In this document: positions 1 through 8,633 of the stretch, piece by piece | How the letters are laid out: every line of letters starts with the position of its first letter | Position numbering within the stretch: position 1 is the first letter of the stretch | Made by a program: the position numbers and the translations under genes | Assembly (NCBI RefSeq): GCF_900156265.1 | Contig: NZ_FTNE01000003.1 | Location: 62,001 to 126,000, forward strand | DNA: 64,000 bases | Direction: 5' to 3' | DNA from: Acidiphilium rubrum | GTDB taxonomy: Bacteria; Pseudomonadota; Alphaproteobacteria; Acetobacterales; Acetobacteraceae | The notes under the pieces: model-generated | Database searches by the model: none | The model's input: the letters and a program-made list of their open reading frames with translations, nothing else | Told to the model about the DNA's origin: nothing

Positions 1-1067
1 GCGAGGGCGAAATTCACGGTCAGGCGCTGGGCATCCGACGGCGCCTTGCTCATGTAGGGGGCGGTCTGGGCGGAGAGCGCGCTGATCATGCCCACAGCCG
101 CCGGATAGGCGTTGGCGATGTCGCCGAGGAAGGCGCCCACGCCATCGGCCACCAGGGTCGCCTTGCCGGCGGGCTGCACGGTGGTATCGAAGCCGAAACT
201 GCCGTGGGTGTGGGCTTTGAGCGGACCGAGATCGACCGCGAGGGTGAAATCACCGTGGCCGCCGCCCTTGGCCCAGTCGTGCACCGCGGGGCCGAGTTGC
301 TGCCAGGCGGCGATCGCGGCGTCCGGGTTGGTCGTCACGCCGGCGGTCTGCGGGGTCAGCACCGATTGCGTGAACGGCGGCAGTTGCGGGCCTGAAAAAT
401 CGGCGTCCAGTTGCAGGGAGGCCAGTTTGCCATCGAACGGCAGGTGCGCGAGGGTGACGAAAATCGGCGACAAAGCAAGGCCGGTCAGGGTTTCATGCAC
501 GGTGAACGCGGTATCGCTGCGCCCGGCGGCGGGGTTGCGCGTGAAGTCGGTATGGAGGGACGCGAGGCTGATCAGGGTGAAATTGGTGTCGGCGCTGTCG
601 ATCCGCATGCCGGTGAAATTCAGCGTGCCCGACCGCAGCGGGTCCGGCGCGTGGTCGAGCAGGGCGTTCGGGTCGAAGTGATATTGATCGCTGATGGTGG
701 TGAATTGCAGCGTGAAGGCCGGGCCTTGCGACATGGCGACGTGCCAGGCGAGCGGGAGGCCGATGTCGAGCGTGAAGGGTGAGGTGATTTTCGCGCGCAT
801 CACGAAACTGGGCAGGGTGATTTTCGGCGTGGGCAGGCCGCGATCGGGTGGGCTCAGGGTGAGATCGGTGACGGAATAGGTCGCCGCCAGCGGTGAGGAC
901 CCGCGCGCGGTGGCGCCGTGGCTCATGGTCCAGCCCGCCTGGCGCAACATGTGCTCCTGGGCGCGAAACGCCATCGCCATCCGCCCCTGGACGTACCACC
1001 AGGCACCGACATAGGCGATCGCGAGGACGACGATCAGCAGAACCAGGAACCGCAACACACCGCGCAT
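1..1067 (-). CDS. DUF2125 domain protein, C-terminus cut by window edge
   Basis: The minus-strand frame is open from an ATG at 1067 to the window edge, so only the first ~355 residues are visible. An N-terminal hydrophobic segment (about residues 4-22, LRFLVLLIVVLAIAYVGAWW) suggests a membrane anchor or uncleaved signal. The rest is a beta-rich, periplasm-like sequence typical of alphaproteobacterial DUF2125 proteins, whose function is unknown. The start is supported by GAAAGGA about 6 nt upstream. It is divergent from the MaoC gene. The family call is from memory of its pattern, not from a search. Confidence 0.75.
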   Translation of the reverse strand, partial: MRGVLRFLVLLIVVLAIAYVGAWWYVQGRMAMAFRAQEHMLRQAGWTMSHGATARGSSPLAATYSVTDLTLSPPDRGLPTPKITLPSFVMRAKITSPFTLDIGLPLAWHVAMSQGPAFTLQFTTISDQYHFDPNALLDHAPDPLRSGTLNFTGMRIDSADTNFTLISLASLHTDFTRNPAAGRSDTAFTVHETLTGLALSPIFVTLAHLPFDGKLASLQLDADFSGPQLPPFTQSVLTPQTAGVTTNPDAAIAAWQQLGPAVHDWAKGGGHGDFTLAVDLGPLKAHTHGSFGFDTTVQPAGKATLVADGVGAFLGDIANAYPAAVGMISALSAQTAPYMSKAPSDAQRLTVNFAL

Positions 1068-1224
1068 CAATCATCCTTTCGGGGCCAGACCGGCCGCGCC
1101 ACCATACCCATCGCGGCGCGGCTTGGCCAATGACCGGGGTAGGCGGCGGCCGAGACTTGACCCAAACGGGCGATCCGGGGCCATGTGCCACCGCCCGACC
1201 CATTCCGGCACACTGGAGTTGCCC

Positions 1225-1683
1225 ATGCCATCCTGCGTTCCCTTCGAACAGTTACAAATCGGCCAGACCGCCTCGCTCGGCAAGACCATCACCGAGGCCG
1301 ATATTCTGCTGTTCTCCGCCGTTTCGATGGATACCAACCCGGTGCATCTGAACGAGGAGCTTGCGGCGGAAACTCTGTTCAAGGGCCGCGTCGCGCACGG
1401 GATGCTGTGCGGCAGCCTGATTTCGGCCGTGCTCGGCACCGTGCTGCCCGGGCTCGGCACGATTTATCTCACCCAGTCGATGCGGTTTCGCGCGCCGGTG
1501 CGGATCGGCGATACGGTGACCGCCGTTGTTGAAGTCGCAGCACTCGACCATGAGCGGAAACGCGCGACCATGCGCACGCGCTGCCTGGTGCGCGGCAAAG
1601 TGGTGATCGAAGGCGAGGCGGTGGTGATTCCGCCCGGCGAAGCGGTGGTTGCGGTCGCTGAAACCCCGCGCGCCGCCGAATGA
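1225..1683 (+). CDS. MaoC-like (R)-specific enoyl-CoA hydratase
   Basis: 152 residues, a single hot-dog domain. The hydratase signature is visible: DTNPVH followed by GRVAHGML, giving the Asp/His pair that hydrates trans-2-enoyl-CoA to (R)-3-hydroxyacyl-CoA. Family members (PhaJ-like) feed polyhydroxyalkanoate or fatty-acid pathways. An upstream in-frame ATG at 1123 exists, but the ATG at 1225 has GGAG at the right distance and gives the usual family length, so I use it. Its stop overlaps the ribF start (ATGA), so the two are co-translated. No PHA synthase lies nearby, so the physiological pathway is not fixed. Confidence 0.85.
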   Translation: MPSCVPFEQLQIGQTASLGKTITEADILLFSAVSMDTNPVHLNEELAAETLFKGRVAHGMLCGSLISAVLGTVLPGLGTIYLTQSMRFRAPVRIGDTVTAVVEVAALDHERKRATMRTRCLVRGKVVIEGEAVVIPPGEAVVAVAETPRAAE

Positions 1684-2615
1684 TCCGCGTGGTTCGCGAC
1701 TGGCGCGCGGTTCCGGGCGAGGCGCGCGGTGCCTCGGTCGCGCTGGGGAATTTCGATGGCGTGCACCGTGGGCATATCAAGGTGCTGCAGGCGGCTCATG
1801 CGGCGCGGCCGGATGCGCCGCGCGCGGTGCTGAGCTTTGCGCCGCACCCGCGCGAGTTTTTTCGCCCGGACGATCCGCCGTTCCGCCTGACGCTGGAAGC
1901 CGAACGCGCCGCCGCGCTGCAGGCCCAGGGCGTCGATATTCTGTATGAGCTGAGGTTCGACCGCGCGTTTGCGATGAGTCCGGCGACCGATTTCATTGGT
2001 GATATCCTGCACCGCGGCATCGGCGCCTGCCACCTCGCCTGCGGTGCGGATTTCGCGTTTGGCCACCGGCGTGGCGGTGATGTGGCGCTGCTGCGGACCG
2101 AGGCCGAGGCGCTCGGCATCGGGCTTTCCATTGTGCCGCATCTCGATGATGCGGAAGGGCCGATTTCCTCGACGCGCATCCGCCGCCTGCTGCAGGATGG
2201 CTACCCCGAGCGCGCGGCCGCCCTGCTTGGCCGGCCGCACACGATTCGCGGCATCGTTGCGCATGGCGATGCGCGGGGCCGCACGATCGGCTTTCCCACC
2301 GCCAATATCGCCCTCGGCCGCCACCTTGAACCGGCGCGCGGTGTTTACGCGGTTACCGCGACGCTGCCGGATGGGCGCGTGGTGCGCGGCGTTGCCAATA
2401 TCGGCCGGCGCCCGACCGTTGCCGAAGGGGCGATCGCGCGGCTGGAGGCGCATCTGTTCGATTTCGACGGCGACCTGTATGGGCAGGATCTGGCGGTGTC
2501 GCTGCACCATTTCATTCGCGATGAACGTAAATTCGAGAGTTTTGCCGCGCTGCAGGCGCAGATCGTGCGGGATGCGGAGGAAGCGAAGGACAGGTTAAGG
2601 ACTGCTTTTTTGTAA
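1680..2615 (+). CDS. ribF: bifunctional riboflavin kinase / FAD synthetase
   Basis: 311 residues, normal for RibF. The N-terminal adenylyltransferase half shows GNFDGVHRGH (near residue 22) and STRIRRLL. The C-terminal flavokinase half shows GFPTANIAL. The enzyme phosphorylates riboflavin to FMN and adenylates FMN to FAD in the cytosol. It overlaps the MaoC gene by ATGA. The last residues (about TAFL) and the TAA stop lie inside a dispersed palindromic repeat (2597-2635), so the repeat has supplied the protein's end. ribF often sits near ileS-lspA in other bacteria, but not here. Confidence 0.95.
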   Translation: MIRVVRDWRAVPGEARGASVALGNFDGVHRGHIKVLQAAHAARPDAPRAVLSFAPHPREFFRPDDPPFRLTLEAERAAALQAQGVDILYELRFDRAFAMSPATDFIGDILHRGIGACHLACGADFAFGHRRGGDVALLRTEAEALGIGLSIVPHLDDAEGPISSTRIRRLLQDGYPERAAALLGRPHTIRGIVAHGDARGRTIGFPTANIALGRHLEPARGVYAVTATLPDGRVVRGVANIGRRPTVAEGAIARLEAHLFDFDGDLYGQDLAVSLHHFIRDERKFESFAALQAQIVRDAEEAKDRLRTAFL

Positions 2616-2635
2616 AAAAGAAGCAAAAAACTTTG
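2597..2635 (+). repeat. short AT-rich palindromic repeat, copy 1
   Basis: Member of a six-copy family with consensus AAGCACTTCTTTTTTGT then AAAAAAGAAGCAAAAAACTTTT. This copy is forward and slightly degenerate (CTGC instead of CTTC in the left arm). It overlaps the end of ribF and includes its stop codon. It can form an A/T-rich hairpin and is followed by GATTTTTC, so it may act as the ribF terminator. Confidence 0.8.
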
Positions 2636-2715
2636 ATTTTTCATTGGATTGTTGCTTATCGGCTGTTCTGGAACGGCTTAGCGTTGCGGCATGGAGACGA
2701 TTCCCCGCAAACGTC

Positions 2716-2735
2716 ATTCCGTTTTAGAACGGAAT
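2716..2735. other. perfect hairpin upstream of the GGDEF-EAL gene
   Basis: ATTCCGTT (2716-2723), loop TTAG, AACGGAAT (2728-2735): an exact 8-bp stem about 80 nt before the GGDEF-EAL start. There is no following T-run, so it could be an operator or leader structure rather than a terminator. Confidence 0.4.
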
Positions 2736-2815
2736 TGTTAAGGTTTCGCTGTTAGCGTGCGCCGGCGTGTTTCGGCGAGACAATCGGGTCTGCCGCAGCC
2801 AGAGGGATTGTCTGA

Positions 2816-5590
2816 TTGACGCGGAAACCTCGCGACCCGGTCGCAATCATACCTGGCACGGCGCTCGCTGGTACGTCCGAGTTGCCCTGGCGGTCGCTGC
2901 CGGGGCTCGATCAGCTTCTGGTCGCGCCGTTGGACCCGATCGGGTTCATGGAAATCCTGCTCGATATGCTGATGACGATTCCCGGGATCGATGCCGCCTG
3001 GATCGGCCACCCGAACGATGATGGGCGCCTCGTGCCGGAGGTGGTGCGCGGCCTGCACTCAGGCGTGATCAGCGATCCGGCACAGATGATCGATCTCTAC
3101 GATGGGCCGCGGTCTCTGGGGCCGGCCGGCCGCGCGTGGCATAGCGGCAGAGCCGAGTTGTCGGCGGACGTCGTTGCCGATGGCGGGTTGGCCCCCTGGC
3201 GGCAGGATTGGCTGCGTTTGGGCTTGCGGGTCGGCGCATCGATTCCATTGACCGGGGTGAAGGGGGTTCATCGTCTCCTCAATCTCTATTCCGGCGAGCC
3301 GGAATTTTTTCTGCTGAACTGGCCGGTTGCCGTGTTGACCGAATTCGGCCGGGTGATCGGCACCGCGATCGAGAATCGCCTGAACCAGCGGGCGTTGCTG
3401 CGCGCGAACCGCCTGCTCGATACCTTGCTGGTCGGCGTTGAAACCCTGCTCGATCCGGCCAGCGAAGCCTCGGTTCTGCGCGACATCTGCAAGCGGTTGA
3501 GCGAGACCGATCTCTTTAGTTGCGCCGCGATCGGGCAGGTCGATCAGGACGGGGTGTTCGGTTATGCGATTGCCCATGGCAAGGCTGCGGAGGACGTGCG
3601 CGGACTGCGCCAACCGCTCGATCAACACGAAAGCCAGCAACTGCTGGGTGTTTTGGCGTGGAAAACCGGGGTGTTGCAGACGGTCGATGATTACGCGTCG
3701 TTGGCCCGGCTGCAGCAATGGCGCGAGTTTGCGCTGCGCGGCGGCTGGCAATCCGCCGCCGCCGCGCCAATCCGCCGTGCCGGCGCGTTGTTTGCCGTTT
3801 TGTTTCTGGTCTCCGAGGATAATGCGGTGATCGATGGCGACACGCGGCGGCTGATCAGCCAGCTTGCGAACAATATCGGCCGTGCGCTTGACGAGGTCGA
3901 TCTGAAGGCGGCGCTGCGGGCCGAGCGCGAACAGCAGAGCGTCATCGCGCGGCACGACAAGCTGACCAACCTGCCCAATCGCCGCGCCTTCGAGGAGACC
4001 CTGCCGGTGTCGCTGGCGCATGCCGGCCGCCACGGCATGGTGCTCGGCCTCGGCATGCTCGATCTCGATAATTTCAAACCGATCAACGATCGCTATGGCC
4101 ACGCCGCCGGTGACACCGTGTTGCGCACGCTGGCCCGAAGGCTGCGCGGTGCGTTGCGCGATGTCGATTTCGTGGCGCGGCTTGGTGGGGACGAATTCGC
4201 CCTGATCATCGAGGATCTGAATTCCATCGAGCGGCTCGGGGGATTCTGCGATCGGCTGGCCGCCATCGTCCGTCAGCCGATCGAACTCGATCATGGTGAG
4301 CTTGTTGTGGTCGAGGCGAGTCTCGGCTTCACGTTTTATCCGACCGATCCCGAACCGCCCGAAATGCTGATCCGCCACGCCGATATCGCGCTTTATGCCA
4401 GCAAGGCGGCGAAGACGACACGAACCCGGTTCTGGATGACCTATCAGGAGTTCATCGGCGCCGCGCCGGCGCAATCGCATTATCGCGCGCTGCTGCAAAG
4501 CCAGTCCGTCGAGGTTCATTTTCAACCGATCATTACGGTCAGCACCGGAGCGGTCACCGCGATCGAGGCGCTGGCACGCCTGCGCGATGGTGAGCAACTG
4601 CTGGCGCCCGCGGCCTTTTTGCCGGATTTGAACGCCGAGGATCGCGAAATCCTGTTCGATACGGTTCTGCGCCAAGGCATCGCGGCGCTGCGGCACCTGG
4701 CACCCATCGCCCCGGAATTGCTGCTTTCGGTCAATGTCGATGCCGAGGTGCTGACGCGGGGTGCCGTCCTGCCGATGATCGAGGCTGCGCTGGCGGGGAG
4801 CGGGATTGCGCCCGGCCGGTTGATCATCGAATTGCTGGAAAGCCACGAGTTTTCCGATCATGGCGTAGCGCAGGAGCGATTGGACGGGTTGCGCCGGCTT
4901 GGGATTGCCATCGCGATCGACGACCTTGGGATCGAATTCTCGACGGTGCAGCGGGTGCAGAAATTGAAGGTCGATCACCTGAAGCTCGACCGGGCGTTCC
5001 TGGCCAACGTGATGAGCAATCCGAACAATCTGGTTTCGCTGGCAAGCAACATCACCATGGCGGCGAGCCTGGGGTTGAGCCTGTGCATCGAGGGGGTCGA
5101 GACGACCGACATGCTCGATGCTCTGCGCATTCTTCGTGCGCCGCTCGCGCAGGGTTTCGCCATCGCTCGTCCGATGCCGCTCGCGCCTCTGACACAGTTT
5201 CTCGCGCGGGACGTGACGCATAAGGTCGGTGATCAGCCACGCAGTCTACTCGGTGCCTATGCAACACACATTCGCTGGGTGCGCGTGTTTCTGTTCGCGC
5301 CGGACGAGCCGGCGGTGTGGCATCATCTACGCCGCGCTTCGACTTTATCGCTGACGAAGTTCTTGCACCGGAACGGTTTAGACCAGACACCGTTGGGCGA
5401 GGCCTATGCGGCGCTGATGGCGCTGACCGATCAGCCGGAGCTTGATATTACGGCCGTCGCGACCGCTTCGGACCTGGTTCGAACCAGGCTGTGTGAGGCG
5501 ATCATGGCACAGGGCTCGAGCGCGGCCGCTCCTCCCACGCTTCAGTCTGACCGTGCGCGACAGAGAAGCGTCGCCCGCGGATTGGTTTAG
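2816..5590 (+). CDS. GAF-GAF-GGDEF-EAL cyclic-di-GMP protein
   Basis: 924 residues with a TTG start (AGAGGG about 9 nt upstream). An ATG at 2949 would remove 44 residues. Two GAF-like sensory regions (about residues 45-185 and 195-360) precede a diguanylate cyclase domain with intact GGDEF at residues 457-461, preceded by DLDNFKPINDRYGH. A phosphodiesterase domain follows with EAL at 584-586, DDLG, KLDRAFL and IEGVET. A C-terminal tail of about 120 residues is unassigned. No membrane segment or signal peptide is seen, so it is probably cytosolic. Both catalytic signatures look complete, so it may make and degrade c-di-GMP. The ligand of the GAF domains is unknown. Confidence 0.9.
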   Translation: MTRKPRDPVAIIPGTALAGTSELPWRSLPGLDQLLVAPLDPIGFMEILLDMLMTIPGIDAAWIGHPNDDGRLVPEVVRGLHSGVISDPAQMIDLYDGPRSLGPAGRAWHSGRAELSADVVADGGLAPWRQDWLRLGLRVGASIPLTGVKGVHRLLNLYSGEPEFFLLNWPVAVLTEFGRVIGTAIENRLNQRALLRANRLLDTLLVGVETLLDPASEASVLRDICKRLSETDLFSCAAIGQVDQDGVFGYAIAHGKAAEDVRGLRQPLDQHESQQLLGVLAWKTGVLQTVDDYASLARLQQWREFALRGGWQSAAAAPIRRAGALFAVLFLVSEDNAVIDGDTRRLISQLANNIGRALDEVDLKAALRAEREQQSVIARHDKLTNLPNRRAFEETLPVSLAHAGRHGMVLGLGMLDLDNFKPINDRYGHAAGDTVLRTLARRLRGALRDVDFVARLGGDEFALIIEDLNSIERLGGFCDRLAAIVRQPIELDHGELVVVEASLGFTFYPTDPEPPEMLIRHADIALYASKAAKTTRTRFWMTYQEFIGAAPAQSHYRALLQSQSVEVHFQPIITVSTGAVTAIEALARLRDGEQLLAPAAFLPDLNAEDREILFDTVLRQGIAALRHLAPIAPELLLSVNVDAEVLTRGAVLPMIEAALAGSGIAPGRLIIELLESHEFSDHGVAQERLDGLRRLGIAIAIDDLGIEFSTVQRVQKLKVDHLKLDRAFLANVMSNPNNLVSLASNITMAASLGLSLCIEGVETTDMLDALRILRAPLAQGFAIARPMPLAPLTQFLARDVTHKVGDQPRSLLGAYATHIRWVRVFLFAPDEPAVWHHLRRASTLSLTKFLHRNGLDQTPLGEAYAALMALTDQPELDITAVATASDLVRTRLCEAIMAQGSSAAAPPTLQSDRARQRSVARGLV

Positions 5591-5686
5591 CCACGCGCAG
5601 TCTTTTCTGAGATTTGACGAAGGGGCACGCTGCCGGATCTGAACTGATTGGAACATGCTTGATCGTCTTGCGGTGACCGGATGGCG

Positions 5687-6013
5687 CTATGCCGGTTTCG
5701 GCGATTGGCCCGGCAGGTGGAGCCACGCCGGTGGGTGCCCCTGTGGCACGGTAAGCCCCGGATCGATCTTGCTGATCAGCAGCAACACGAGCAGGACAAC
5801 AATGAGCGCTGCCAGGAATCGGCCGAACAGGCGCACCGCCAGCACGATCAATAATGCCGCCACGATGACCAGCAGAATGGTCTGCACGTTCGCCGGGATG
5901 CCGATGGCGGTCATCATACGTGCCAGCAATCCATCGATATAGGCGACGAAATCCATCACGAGCCCGGCGATTGCCAGGATGACGGAGACGATAACGTTAA
6001 TCGCGTTGCTCAT
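5687..6013 (-). CDS. small membrane protein of unknown function
   Basis: 108 residues with two or three hydrophobic segments (about 5-25, 42-62 and 63-83) and a short proline-rich hydrophilic tail (GQSPKPA). I do not recognise a family. It is convergent with the GGDEF-EAL gene, and its 5' side faces tRNA-Ser on the same strand. The coding frame is clean. Confidence 0.6.
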   Translation of the reverse strand: MSNAINVIVSVILAIAGLVMDFVAYIDGLLARMMTAIGIPANVQTILLVIVAALLIVLAVRLFGRFLAALIVVLLVLLLISKIDPGLTVPQGHPPAWLHLPGQSPKPA

Positions 6014-6168
6014 CGCTGGGTTCCTGATACTAGATCCGATACATGGGGACTGCTGCGCCGATTTTGCACTGCTCGATCAGGATGGGCCGCGACGCGATGG
6101 AGCATCTGCCTTCGATCGATCTTAGGGTTCGATCGGGGCCCGGCGGGCTTGCAAAATAGGGGATTGGG

Positions 6169-6258
<90 letters not shown>

Positions 6259-6270
6259 GTCTCGGGGCGG

Positions 6271-6299
6271 CTTATAGGCAAAGGTTTCGGGGGAGGCAA
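6271..6299 (-). promoter_or_regulatory. sigma-70-type promoter of tRNA-Ser
   Basis: On the minus strand TTGCCT, exactly 17 nt, then TATAAG. Transcription would start a few bases before the tRNA 5' end. Confidence 0.65.
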
Positions 6300-6356
6300 C
6301 TGGAGCGCGCATGGCGCACTCTTGACGCGATGAGGCCAAAGACGCTTTGTCCCGCC

Positions 6357-6548
6357 ATGAACGACCAACCGGAGAGCAACACCCCCCGCACCCACGCCGA
6401 AATCGTGGCCGAGGCGCGGCGGCGGCGGGAGGCGGCGGCGTTGCGCGCCAACCTCGGCCGGCGCAAGGCGCAAAGCCGCGAACGGTCCGAACCCGATGAC
6501 CTGACACCGCCCCATGACCCGAGACAGAAAGAGACAACATGCCGGTAA
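6357..6548 (+). CDS. small Arg-rich conserved protein upstream of dcd
   Basis: 63 residues from the ATG at 6357. The middle is a charged helix ([19 protein letters not shown], then [10 protein letters not shown]). Similar short proteins with a LRxNLxRRKAQ core are common in Alphaproteobacteria, but their role is unknown to me. It overlaps the dcd start by ten bases, suggesting co-translation. A longer frame reaching back into tRNA-Ser is not credible. Confidence 0.6.
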   Translation: MNDQPESNTPRTHAEIVAEARRRREAAALRANLGRRKAQSRERSEPDDLTPPHDPRQKETTCR

Positions 6549-7093
6549 TGCCCGATCGCTGGATTCGCGAACAGGCGCAGACCCGCGCCATGATCGAACC
6601 CTTCGTGGAAACCCAGAAACGCGATGGCGTGATTTCCTACGGCCTGTCGTCCTACGGGTACGACGCGCGGGTGGCGGATGATTTCAAGATTTTTACCAAT
6701 GTCGATTCCGCCGTGGTCGACCCCAAGGATTTCGCGCCGAGCAGCTTCGTCGATCGCAAGGGGAAGGTCTGCATCATTCCGCCCAACTCCTTCGCACTCG
6801 CCCATACCGTGGAGTATTTCCGAATTCCACGTGATATTCTGGTCATCTGCCTCGGTAAATCGACCTATGCGCGTTGCGGCATCATCGTGAATGTGACACC
6901 GCTGGAACCCGAATGGGAGGGGCAGGTGACGATCGAGATTTCCAACACCACCCCCCTGCCCGCACGGATTTATGCCAACGAGGGCATCTGCCAGTTCCTG
7001 TTCCTGCAAGGTGCGGGGCCGTGCGAAGTCAGCTACGCCGACAAGGCGGGCAAATACATGCGCCAAACCGGCGTTTCATTACCAAAACTGTGA
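6539..7093 (+). CDS. dcd: dCTP deaminase
   Basis: 184 residues, the usual length. It deaminates dCTP to dUTP, feeding dTMP synthesis. Visible signatures are SSYGYDARV near the N-terminus, KSTYARCG and [14 protein letters not shown], which carries the catalytic Glu. The C-terminus ([13 protein letters not shown]) matches the family. It overlaps the preceding small gene and is followed after 6 nt by murA, so the three probably form one transcript. Confidence 0.96.
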   Translation: MPVMPDRWIREQAQTRAMIEPFVETQKRDGVISYGLSSYGYDARVADDFKIFTNVDSAVVDPKDFAPSSFVDRKGKVCIIPPNSFALAHTVEYFRIPRDILVICLGKSTYARCGIIVNVTPLEPEWEGQVTIEISNTTPLPARIYANEGICQFLFLQGAGPCEVSYADKAGKYMRQTGVSLPKL

Positions 7094-7099
7094 GGATTT

Positions 7100-8356
7100 G
7101 TGGATAGAATTCGAATTGTGGGCGGCCGGCCGCTCGAAGGCATTATCGATATTTCCGGCGCGAAGAACGCGGCCCTCATCCTGATGACCGCTGGCCTGCT
7201 CACCGATGAGCGACTCGTGCTGACCAACGTGCCCGAGCTTGCGGATGTCGCGACCATGGGCCAGCTGCTCGCCCAGCACGGCATCGCGGTCGACCCGATC
7301 GCGCCGCGCACGCTCTCGCTCGGCGGGGTGATTACCAATACCGAAGCGCCCTACGATATCGTTCGCAAGATGCGCGCCTCGATCCTGGTGCTCGGCCCGC
7401 TGCTGACCCGGACGCGCGAGGCGCGGGTTTCGCTGCCGGGCGGGTGCGCCATTGGCACGCGGCCGGTCGATCTGCATCTCAAAGGGTTGGAAGCCATGGG
7501 TGCTGAAATCCGGCTGGAGGGCGGCTATATCGACGCCACCGCGCCCCACGGGCTGCACGGCGCCACTATTACGTTCCCGTTCGTCTCGGTTGGCGCCACC
7601 GAAAACCTGATGCTCGCGGCAAGCCTGGCCGAGGGCGAGACCGTGCTGATCAACGCCGCCCGCGAGCCGGAAATCAGCGATCTCGCCGCCTGCCTGGTCG
7701 CGATGGGCGCGCAGATCAGCGGCGTCGGCACCGACCGGCTGACCATCACCGGCGTCAAGGCGCTGCACGGGGCCGAACACGGCATCATCCCCGACCGGAT
7801 CGAGGCCGGCACCTACGCCTGCGCCGCCGCCATCACCGGCGGTTCGGTGCTGCTGCGCGGCGCCCGGCCGGATGATCTGGGCGCGGTGCTCGCAACCCTG
7901 GGCCAGGCCGGCGTCGATATCAGCACCACACCGGATGGGCTCAAAGTCAGCCGGCGCAACGGGCTGCACGGCACCGATGCGATGACCGAACCCTTCCCCG
8001 GATTCGCAACCGACATGCAGGCCCAATTCATGACGCTGATGGCCGTGGCGGAAGGCGCTTCGATGATCACCGAATCGATTTTCGAAAACCGCTTCATGCA
8101 CGTGCCCGAACTCAACCGGATGGGTGCGCGCATCAATGTCCATGGTTCGTCGGCCATCGTGCGCGGCGTTGCCGCCTTGTCCGGCGCGCCAGTGATGGCA
8201 ACCGACCTGCGCGCCTCGTTCTCCCTCGTGCTCGCCGGCCTCGCCGCCCGCGGGGAAACCATCGTCAACCGCGTCTACCACCTCGACCGCGGCTACGAAG
8301 CCGTCGAACGCAAACTCGCCGCCTGCGGCGCCACCATCGAACGACTGGCCGCTTGA
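7100..8356 (+). CDS. murA: UDP-N-acetylglucosamine 1-carboxyvinyltransferase
   Basis: 418 residues, full length. It transfers enolpyruvate from PEP to UDP-GlcNAc, the first committed step of peptidoglycan synthesis. The active-site Cys is at residue 116 in [15 protein letters not shown], so fosfomycin sensitivity by alkylation of this residue would be expected. The start is GTG at 7100 with GAGGA at 7092-7096. It closes a dcd-led run and is followed by a long palindromic repeat, then by nusG on the other strand. Confidence 0.97.
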   Translation: MDRIRIVGGRPLEGIIDISGAKNAALILMTAGLLTDERLVLTNVPELADVATMGQLLAQHGIAVDPIAPRTLSLGGVITNTEAPYDIVRKMRASILVLGPLLTRTREARVSLPGGCAIGTRPVDLHLKGLEAMGAEIRLEGGYIDATAPHGLHGATITFPFVSVGATENLMLAASLAEGETVLINAAREPEISDLAACLVAMGAQISGVGTDRLTITGVKALHGAEHGIIPDRIEAGTYACAAAITGGSVLLRGARPDDLGAVLATLGQAGVDISTTPDGLKVSRRNGLHGTDAMTEPFPGFATDMQAQFMTLMAVAEGASMITESIFENRFMHVPELNRMGARINVHGSSAIVRGVAALSGAPVMATDLRASFSLVLAGLAARGETIVNRVYHLDRGYEAVERKLAACGATIERLAA

Positions 8357-8365
8357 TTTCGGGCT

Positions 8366-8608
8366 CTGGTGGGGTGGGCCATGGGTAAGGAAGGCCAGGG
8401 GCTCTGCCCCTGGACCCCGTTAAAGGCGGAGCCTTTAAAATCCATTAGTTTTAGGCAAGGGGAGGGCGACACGGGCCAGATCGACGGAAAGTTCCAGGCA
8501 GCGCCCTCCCCTTGCCTAAAACTAGCGGGTTCTAAGGGCTAAGCCCTTAGTGGGGGGTTCGGGGGGCAAAGCCCCCTGATCTTGCTCGCCCATAGCCCAC
8601 CCCACCAG
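8366..8608. repeat. long nested palindromic repeat, copy B1
   Basis: A ~243-bp imperfect palindrome between convergent murA and nusG. Outer arms are CTGGTGGGGTGGGC (8366-8379) and its complement (8595-8608). Each half holds two small hairpins: left CCAGGGGCTCTGCCCCTGG and TTAAAGGCGGAGCCTTTAA, right CTAAGGGCTAAGCCCTTAG and GGGGGCAAAGCCCCC. The centre is a ~23-bp stem (TAGTTTTAGGCAAGGGGAGG pairing with its complement at about 8501-8524) around a ~33-nt loop. The same architecture recurs at 28923-29123 in inverted orientation. Confidence 0.85.
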
Positions 8609-8633
8609 CGGCCAAAATGACGCCGCCGGGCGG

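Noticed and set aside
3059-5221. 720-residue frame antisense to the GGDEF-EAL gene
   Set aside because: Low-complexity composition and it exactly shadows a gene with intact GGDEF and EAL motifs.
7081-7099. Riboswitch or attenuator before murA
   Set aside because: Only 6 nt separate dcd from murA; there is no room for one.
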